Source: Bacteroidota bacterium | Lineage (GTDB): Bacteria > Bacteroidota > Bacteroidia > Chitinophagales > Chitinophagaceae | Length of the DNA stretch: 16,838 bases | Assembly: GCA_023436425.1 (NCBI GenBank) | Contig: JAEZJD010000090.1 | Span: 1 to 16,838, forward strand | Direction of reading: 5' to 3' | Shown here: piece by piece, positions 12,915 through 16,838 of the stretch | How the letters are laid out: every line of letters starts with the position of its first letter | Numbering within the stretch: position 1 is the first letter of the stretch | Notes under the pieces: model-generated | Databases searched by the model: none | What the model was told of the DNA's origin: nothing | The model's input: only the letters and a program-made list of their open reading frames with translations | Translations under genes and position numbers: made by a program

Positions 12915-12945
12915 AATGTGCTAATTACCTCATTTGCACATTAGC
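12915..12945 (+). repeat. Overlapping inverted repeats upstream of tsf
   Basis: AATGTGC (12915-12921) pairs with GCACATT (12936-12942), and GCTAAT (12920-12925) pairs with ATTAGC (12940-12945). The two stems overlap, so only one can form at a time. It is the main structure in the 131-base rpsB-tsf gap, where no promoter is clear. Similar AT-rich words recur in Bacteroidota intergenic DNA as I recall. Confidence 0.45.
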
Positions 12946-12969
12946 AAAATTTAAAAACAAATTGAATTT

Positions 12970-13809
12970 ATGTCAACAGCAACAATAACAGCACAGGATA
13001 TAAATAAACTTCGCCAGGCAACTGGCGCAGGTATGATGGATTGTCGCAAAGCGCTCACTGAAACCGGAGGAGACTTTGAAGCAGCGATTGACTGGTTAAG
13101 AAAACAAGGACAAAAAGTTGCGGCAAAGCGCAGCGACCGCGAGGCAAAAGAAGGTGTCGTAATTGCCAAAACAACTTCGGATAACAAATCGGGAATTATT
13201 GTAACGGTTTCCTGCGAAACAGATTTCGTGTCCAAGAATTCTGACTTCGTTGCATTTGCCCAAAGCATTGCAGATGCTGCGATAAAAAGCGATGTAAAAA
13301 GTTTGGATGAGCTAAATAACACTGATGTTAATGGATCTAAAGTTTCGGATCTGGTAAACGATAAGTTAGCGTCAATCGGTGAAAAAATAGGCATCACACG
13401 TTTTGAAAGAGTTGATGCGCCATACGTTTCTTCCTACATTCACGGTGCATACAGGATGGGAGTTTTAGTAGGATTTAATAAGCAGGCAGAAGAAGCGGGT
13501 AAAGATGTGGCTATGCAAATAGCTGCCATGAATCCGGTAGCGGTTGATCAGGAATCTGTTCCTGCTGACATTGTCGCTCGTGAAAAGGATATTGTAATGG
13601 ATCAAATAAAGCAAGATCCAAAAATGGCTGGCAAACCAGATCAAATGCTTTCTAAAATTGCGGAAGGCAAGTTGAACGCATTTTTTAAGGAAAGCACATT
13701 GACAGCACAGCCTTTTGTGAAAGACAGTTCTAAATCTGTCGGAGATTACTTAAAGAGTGTAGACCGTGATTTGAAAGTGGTAGAATTTAAGAGGGTGGCT
13801 TTAGGTTAG
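12970..13809 (+). CDS. tsf: Translation elongation factor Ts
   Basis: EF-Ts is the nucleotide exchange factor that regenerates EF-Tu-GTP. The 279-residue protein has an N-terminal UBA-like domain with LRQATGAGMMDCRKALTET (about residues 15-33). The IVTVSCETDFVSKNSDF core block (about 77-93) follows, then two dimerisation-like subdomains and the C-terminal FVKDSSKSVGDYLK element. It follows rpsB, the universal partner gene. The ATG at 12970 fits family starts. A strong terminator after the stop closes the operon. Confidence 0.98.
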   Translation: MSTATITAQDINKLRQATGAGMMDCRKALTETGGDFEAAIDWLRKQGQKVAAKRSDREAKEGVVIAKTTSDNKSGIIVTVSCETDFVSKNSDFVAFAQSIADAAIKSDVKSLDELNNTDVNGSKVSDLVNDKLASIGEKIGITRFERVDAPYVSSYIHGAYRMGVLVGFNKQAEEAGKDVAMQIAAMNPVAVDQESVPADIVAREKDIVMDQIKQDPKMAGKPDQMLSKIAEGKLNAFFKESTLTAQPFVKDSSKSVGDYLKSVDRDLKVVEFKRVALG

Positions 13810-13835
13810 TCACGGCAGGCAGATATTTTAAAGTG

Positions 13836-13865
13836 ACCCCGGAACATCTCCGGGGTTTATTGTTT
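13836..13865. terminator. Terminator of the ribosomal operon, overlapping the convergent lipoprotein gene end
   Basis: ACCCCGGA, the loop ACATC and TCCGGGGT form an 8-pair GC-rich stem followed by TTATTGTTTT. It stands 26 bases after the tsf stop. The last bases overlap the stop codon (13857-13859) of the minus-strand lipoprotein gene, so the two converging genes share this end. Confidence 0.85.
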
Positions 13866-14279
13866 TACAAAGGACATTGTTGTTTCCGCACTCGCTGAGA
13901 TTGAAAAACTCTTTAGATTAAGGCTTGTAGCCGTGAGTTCCACAATTGTCCACGGGCCGCCATCCATCCATAGTTCCGTTTCGTTTTTTTCAAATCTCCA
14001 ATCGCCGTTCGATACCTGCGTTACTGTTCCGGGACACATGGTGGCACCTTCGTTGTGCTCCAGAATACCATCTTTTTTAAACACCAGGTAATTGTCTTTC
14101 ATACATGCGGGCAAGCGAGAGTACACGTCATCCGAGCCCTGCATGTTCGCAACTAATCTCCATTGACCGGTTGTGAGCAAAGTGAATCTTTCTGACAATT
14201 GCGGTGCTTTCGCTCCATCCTTGTTGCAGGCGGACAAACTCACCGTAATAAGAATTAGAAGGATGTATAGATCCCGCAT
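13857..14279 (-). CDS. Lipocalin-like lipoprotein
   Basis: This 140-residue protein has a lipoprotein signal peptide: hydrophobic LYILLILITV then lipobox LSAC with Cys18 as the lipidation site. The mature part resembles the lipocalin-like lipoproteins common in Bacteroidota: an LLTTGQWRLVA strand near residues 34-44, then DNYLVFKKDGILEHNEGATMC near 62-82, NGDWRFEKNETELWM near 91-105 and a TATSLNLK strand near 116-123. Two cysteines (59 and 82) could form a disulfide. Ligand and function are unknown. It stands alone, convergent with tsf, with its own candidate promoter and an A-rich ribosome-binding region. Confidence 0.8.
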   Translation of the reverse strand: MRDLYILLILITVSLSACNKDGAKAPQLSERFTLLTTGQWRLVANMQGSDDVYSRLPACMKDNYLVFKKDGILEHNEGATMCPGTVTQVSNGDWRFEKNETELWMDGGPWTIVELTATSLNLKSFSISASAETTMSFVKQ

Positions 14280-14298
14280 TTTTTTTCTTTTAACTCAC

Positions 14299-14328
14299 GA
14301 AAGTTATTATGTTATTTCATTTTTCCAA
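14299..14328 (-). promoter_or_regulatory. Candidate promoter of the lipoprotein gene
   Basis: On the minus strand TTG (14328-14326), 19 bases, then TAACTTTC (14306-14299) differs from TTG ... TAnnTTTG only in the last base. It leaves a leader of roughly 15 bases rich in A before the ATG at 14279. Confidence 0.35.
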
Positions 14329-14423
14329 GCGACAACTTTAATGCAGCAGCTATCGGAACTTATTCGGCGTCGACAACAATGAAGAAATTCGGTCGTAAAC
14401 AATCACAGCCAAGTATCTTAAAT

Positions 14424-14455
14424 AAAAAAGGCTGTACACAATGGGACAGCCTTTT
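14424..14455. terminator. Bidirectional terminator after the DUF4242 gene
   Basis: AAAAGGCTGT, a 10-base loop and ACAGCCTTTT form a 10-pair stem with an A-run on the left that becomes a T-run on the minus strand. It lies 26 bases past the DUF4242 gene stop and isolates that gene from the lipoprotein gene. Confidence 0.85.
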
Positions 14456-14480
14456 CGTAATGTTGTTTGAGCAATTTGCA

Positions 14481-15089
14481 TTATTGCCCTTGTTTAACCT
14501 TGTAAATTTTAGTTGGTAACAACCCGTGTGCTTTTTTGTGCGTGGCGATTACAGCATCGGCGCTTGGTCCTTGAGAGAGGCAGTAAACCAAACCCTCTTT
14601 TTCATCAACCCAATAGTTAATGAAGTTTACTCCGTTTGATGTTTGCACTGCCAGGTCTTTCTTGTGAGCCTCAGCAACTGCTTCGGCTGTCACTTTGCCT
14701 GCGCCAAGTTCATGTACATCAAGATAGAACTGCTTGCCCGCTTGAGAAGGATCTTCCATACCCGGAGTGACTTCTGAAATGGCATCGAAAGCGAGGCCGT
14801 GTGCCGCTTTGTGTGTGGCATTCACGCTCTCCGGATTAGCTGCAGATGACAAGCAATAGATTTTTCCCTGCTCTTCATCAATCCAATATTTAATGAACTT
14901 AACGCCGAATCGATCTTGCGTGGCCAAATCTTTTTTGTGTGCATCTGCAACCGCTTCTGCGGTTACTTTCCCGGGTTCGAAATTGTGAACGTCGATAAAG
15001 TACTTCGTTTCTTTTTTGGGCTCCTGATTTTGTGCCAAAGCAACAAAAGCAGAGAAGGTGATGATAGCTGTAAAGACTACATGTTTCAT
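14481..15089 (-). CDS. Exported protein with two tandem DUF4242 (nickel-binding SCO4226-like) domains
   Basis: The 202-residue protein has a signal peptide (residues 1-20, ending ALAQ) and two homologous domains, about 29-108 and 120-199, repeating every 91 residues. Both share DVHxxxxGKVTAEAVAxAHKKDLA, the GVxFIxYWxDE segment, YCLS and ATHKxAHGL. This is the DUF4242 family, small ferredoxin-like domains. The Streptomyces member SCO4226 was described as nickel-binding, so metal binding by the repeated His and Cys is plausible but unproven. The upstream neighbour is fabG, 129 bases away. Terminator at 14424. The function of the duplicated, exported form is not known to me. Confidence 0.82.
   Translation of the reverse strand: MKHVVFTAIITFSAFVALAQNQEPKKETKYFIDVHNFEPGKVTAEAVADAHKKDLATQDRFGVKFIKYWIDEEQGKIYCLSSAANPESVNATHKAAHGLAFDAISEVTPGMEDPSQAGKQFYLDVHELGAGKVTAEAVAEAHKKDLAVQTSNGVNFINYWVDEKEGLVYCLSQGPSADAVIATHKKAHGLLPTKIYKVKQGQ
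14493..15005 (-). repeat. Tandem internal duplication encoding the two DUF4242 domains
   Basis: Copy 1 is 14766-15005 and copy 2 is 14493-14732. The proteins align end to end with no gaps in the GKVTAEAVA and AHKKDLA region. The DNA has drifted at third positions, so the duplication is old. Confidence 0.8.
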
Positions 15090-15218
15090 ATATCGTGGTT
15101 TAATTTTGGAATGACGACGGAGCCATCTAAATGGCGTAACAGGATAGGTGAAAACGATTACAGCTAAGCTAACAAATTAAATTAATTACCAATTATTTTT
15201 TACTGCGGAGCTTCGGTT

Positions 15219-15968
15219 TTACATGTACAATCCGCCGTCAACATTCATCACCTGGCCGGTGATATAGCGCGACATGTCGGAAGCTAAGAAAAGACAGGCA
15301 TTGGCAATGTCTTCTGCAGTAGCAAAATAGCCGAGCGGAATTCCTGCTTTGTATTTATCTGCCTGTTCGCCCTCCTTTAGGTAAGATGTCATGTCTGTTT
15401 CGACAAAACCCGGCGCAACTGCATTGCACCTAATATTTCTGCTTCCCAACTCTTTTGCTACAGACTTTGTAAAACCAATAATTCCTGCTTTCGATGCTGC
15501 GTAACTGGACTGACCTGCATTGCCCATCAATCCTATTACAGAGCTCATGTTGATAATGCTTCCGTTTTTTGCTTTCATCATAGGGCGAATTACCTGCTTG
15601 GTCATGTTGAAAACACTTGCAAGATTTATTTGCATTACATCAGCCCATTGTTCCGGAGTCATGCGCAGCAGCAAATTATCTTTTGAAATACCAGCATTGT
15701 TGACGCAGATGTCAATGTTACCAAATTCCTTCAGCACATCATTTACAAGTATTTCGCACTCTTTGAAATCTCCTGCGTTGGAGCGGTAGCTTTTTGCCTT
15801 TACCCCCATCGCATTTAAATTATCTTCAAGAGACTTTGCTTTTTCAGCACTGGATTCGCTTACATATGAAAAGGCGATGTTGCAGCCGTTTTCTGCAAAT
15901 TTTAGAGCAACTCCTTCGCCAATGCCTCTGGCAGCACCTGTGATTATGGCAACTTTGTTTTGAAGCAT
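15219..15968 (-). CDS. fabG: 3-oxoacyl-[acyl-carrier-protein] reductase FabG
   Basis: FabG reduces beta-ketoacyl-ACP to beta-hydroxyacyl-ACP with NADPH in type II fatty acid synthesis. The 249-residue short-chain dehydrogenase has the cofactor motif TGAARGIG (residues 10-17), NNAG (90-93), Asn115 in INLASVF, Ser143 in MSSVIG, and YxxxK with Tyr156 and Lys160. The APGFVETDMT block and the C-terminal ITGQVMNVDGGLYM match FabG rather than other short-chain dehydrogenases. No other fatty acid genes flank it; the upstream gene is a YaiO-family protein 63 bases away. Its start codon lies inside a long hairpin (15964-16002). Confidence 0.93.
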   Translation of the reverse strand: MLQNKVAIITGAARGIGEGVALKFAENGCNIAFSYVSESSAEKAKSLEDNLNAMGVKAKSYRSNAGDFKECEILVNDVLKEFGNIDICVNNAGISKDNLLLRMTPEQWADVMQINLASVFNMTKQVIRPMMKAKNGSIINMSSVIGLMGNAGQSSYAASKAGIIGFTKSVAKELGSRNIRCNAVAPGFVETDMTSYLKEGEQADKYKAGIPLGYFATAEDIANACLFLASDMSRYITGQVMNVDGGLYM

Positions 15969-16002
15969 ATTACATGTTTAGGAATGCGAATGTAATAATG
16001 CT
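15964..16002 (-). promoter_or_regulatory. Hairpin enclosing the fabG start codon
   Basis: In the minus-strand RNA AGCATTATTACAT pairs with ATGTAATATGCT, giving 12 pairs with one bulge around a 14-base loop. The fabG ATG (15968-15966) is in the 3' arm. An out-of-frame AUG-UAA precedes it in the same arm. It could limit initiation at fabG. Confidence 0.5.
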
Positions 16003-16031
16003 TTTTCAACGGGAATTATGAGAGCTACTTA

Positions 16032-16802
16032 CTAGAACTTTATATCCAAACCGGCAGAACCGAAGTATTGGTTTCCAAAAGTGTTCGTGGCGTAGTTGTC
16101 GCGTGACCATCCTGCCGAGAGCTGCGCCTGAAGTTTTTTTGTCAAAGAACATTTTGCTCCCGCAGCAATCCTGCTGCTGCTTAACTCACCTCCATTGTTC
16201 AGCTGTATGTTTCTTCCCTCATCCGGAGAAATTCCTTTGCCGGCTTGCAGCCACAGGTAATCGTTTTCATTTTTGAAATACTTTCTTGCAGTGATGAAAA
16301 CAGAACCGTTACTCAGTGGTGTTTTCGTTGAAAAAAATGATCGGACATTCAGCAACCAGCTGCCTGCGTATTTACTTACACCGGCAGTTCCGAGCCAAAT
16401 AGATTGGTCAAAGTGCAACTGGCGGTAGCCAATTTCCGGCTCCCAACCTTTGCTCAATGGCAGATACACTGTTGCGCCTGTGCGCCATTTGCTAAACACC
16501 GGTACATCATTCGAGTACGCTGCGGCTACATACGCATAAGCTTTTTTACCCAGCTTTGGATAGGCTTCCGCCTCGAACTGCATGCCGCTTTTGTTGAAGC
16601 GGTTAGCAGCAGTTACTCTTGCGATAGCTGTTCCAAAATGCATTTTTCTTTTATACTGCAGCGATGTAGCAAACCATGGATTGGAGAATTGCTTGTCGAA
16701 ATGATTTTGTTCGTGAATGATCGCGATAGAATTTTTCGACGAGTCGGGCTGCGCATACACTGTTGAACAAAAAATTAATAAAGGCAGAATTAGTTTTATC
16801 AT
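16032..16802 (-). CDS. YaiO-family outer membrane beta-barrel protein
   Basis: The 256-residue protein has a signal peptide (residues 1-17, ending VYAQ) followed by regularly alternating amphipathic strands and a C-terminal phenylalanine (LDIKF), typical of outer-membrane barrels. Segments such as AYAYVAAAYSNDVPVFSKWR, LPLSKGWEPEIGYRQLHF, the GSVFITARKYF strand and GISPDEGRNIQL match the YaiO family, found fused to or beside glycosyltransferase genes in other bacteria. The exact role is unknown. Here the downstream gene is fabG, 63 bases away, and the upstream gene lies outside the window. Confidence 0.8.
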   Translation of the reverse strand: MIKLILPLLIFCSTVYAQPDSSKNSIAIIHEQNHFDKQFSNPWFATSLQYKRKMHFGTAIARVTAANRFNKSGMQFEAEAYPKLGKKAYAYVAAAYSNDVPVFSKWRTGATVYLPLSKGWEPEIGYRQLHFDQSIWLGTAGVSKYAGSWLLNVRSFFSTKTPLSNGSVFITARKYFKNENDYLWLQAGKGISPDEGRNIQLNNGGELSSSRIAAGAKCSLTKKLQAQLSAGWSRDNYATNTFGNQYFGSAGLDIKF

Positions 16803-16838
16803 AGCAAGTTATTGGCTAGGTTACAGGCTGTGTTGAAA

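Noticed and set aside
14380..14520. A small open frame beginning ATG AAG AAA TTC and crossing the terminator at 14424
   Set aside because: It runs through a strong hairpin terminator and then antisense into the DUF4242 gene, and codes for nothing recognisable.
1..16838. CRISPR arrays, insertion sequences, phage genes, toxin-antitoxin or defence modules
   Set aside because: No spaced direct repeats, transposase motifs, integrase or defence domains were seen on either strand; the gene content is housekeeping plus exported proteins.

Overview
The window is chromosomal housekeeping DNA from a member of the Bacteroidota, most likely Chitinophagaceae or a close relative (inference, not proven). 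The evidence is a type IX secretion (Por) C-terminal tail on a secreted multicopper oxidase, TAnnTTTG-type promoter boxes, AT-rich gene starts without strong Shine-Dalgarno sequences, the rplM-rpsI-rpsB-tsf order, and lineage-typical small exported families (DUF6370, lipocalin-like lipoprotein, tandem DUF4242). I see no phage, insertion sequence, CRISPR array, toxin-antitoxin or other classic mobile signature.

Layout. Positions 1-719 (minus): orphan feoA followed by nadD, which runs off the left edge. Positions 772-3132 (plus): ybeY then mnmG. A near-perfect parS centromere palindrome lies inside the last codons of ybeY, and a degenerate second copy lies between ybeY and mnmG. Positions 3134-4087 (minus): metF, convergent with mnmG with one base between stops. 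Positions 4189-5552 (plus): lptB and purN, closed by a strong bidirectional terminator. Positions 5605-8040 (minus): a secreted S9 peptidase resembling glutamyl endopeptidase. Positions 8117-8461 (plus): a small exported DUF6370 protein. Positions 8477-8549 (minus): tRNA-Thr(CGU). Positions 8624-10630 (minus): a CotA/bilirubin-oxidase-like multicopper oxidase with a T9SS tail. Positions 10839-13809 (plus): a ribosomal and translation operon, rplM-rpsI-rpsB-tsf, preceded by a structured leader containing a terminator-like attenuator. Positions 13857-16802 (minus): a lipocalin-like lipoprotein, a duplicated DUF4242 protein, fabG and a YaiO-family outer-membrane protein.

Functional threads. Translation and tRNA modification dominate (ybeY, mnmG, tRNA-Thr, L13, S9, S2, EF-Ts). 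One-carbon and cofactor metabolism is represented by metF, purN and nadD. Envelope biogenesis and the cell surface are represented by lptB, fabG, YaiO and several exported proteins.

The most interesting non-genic signals are the parS pair beside mnmG, the rplM leader with hairpin plus attenuator, a Gly/Arg-rich (RGG-like) tail on ribosomal protein S2, and the sequestration of the fabG start codon in a long hairpin. I did not find a wholly new multi-gene system. These regulatory elements are the best candidates for something undescribed.
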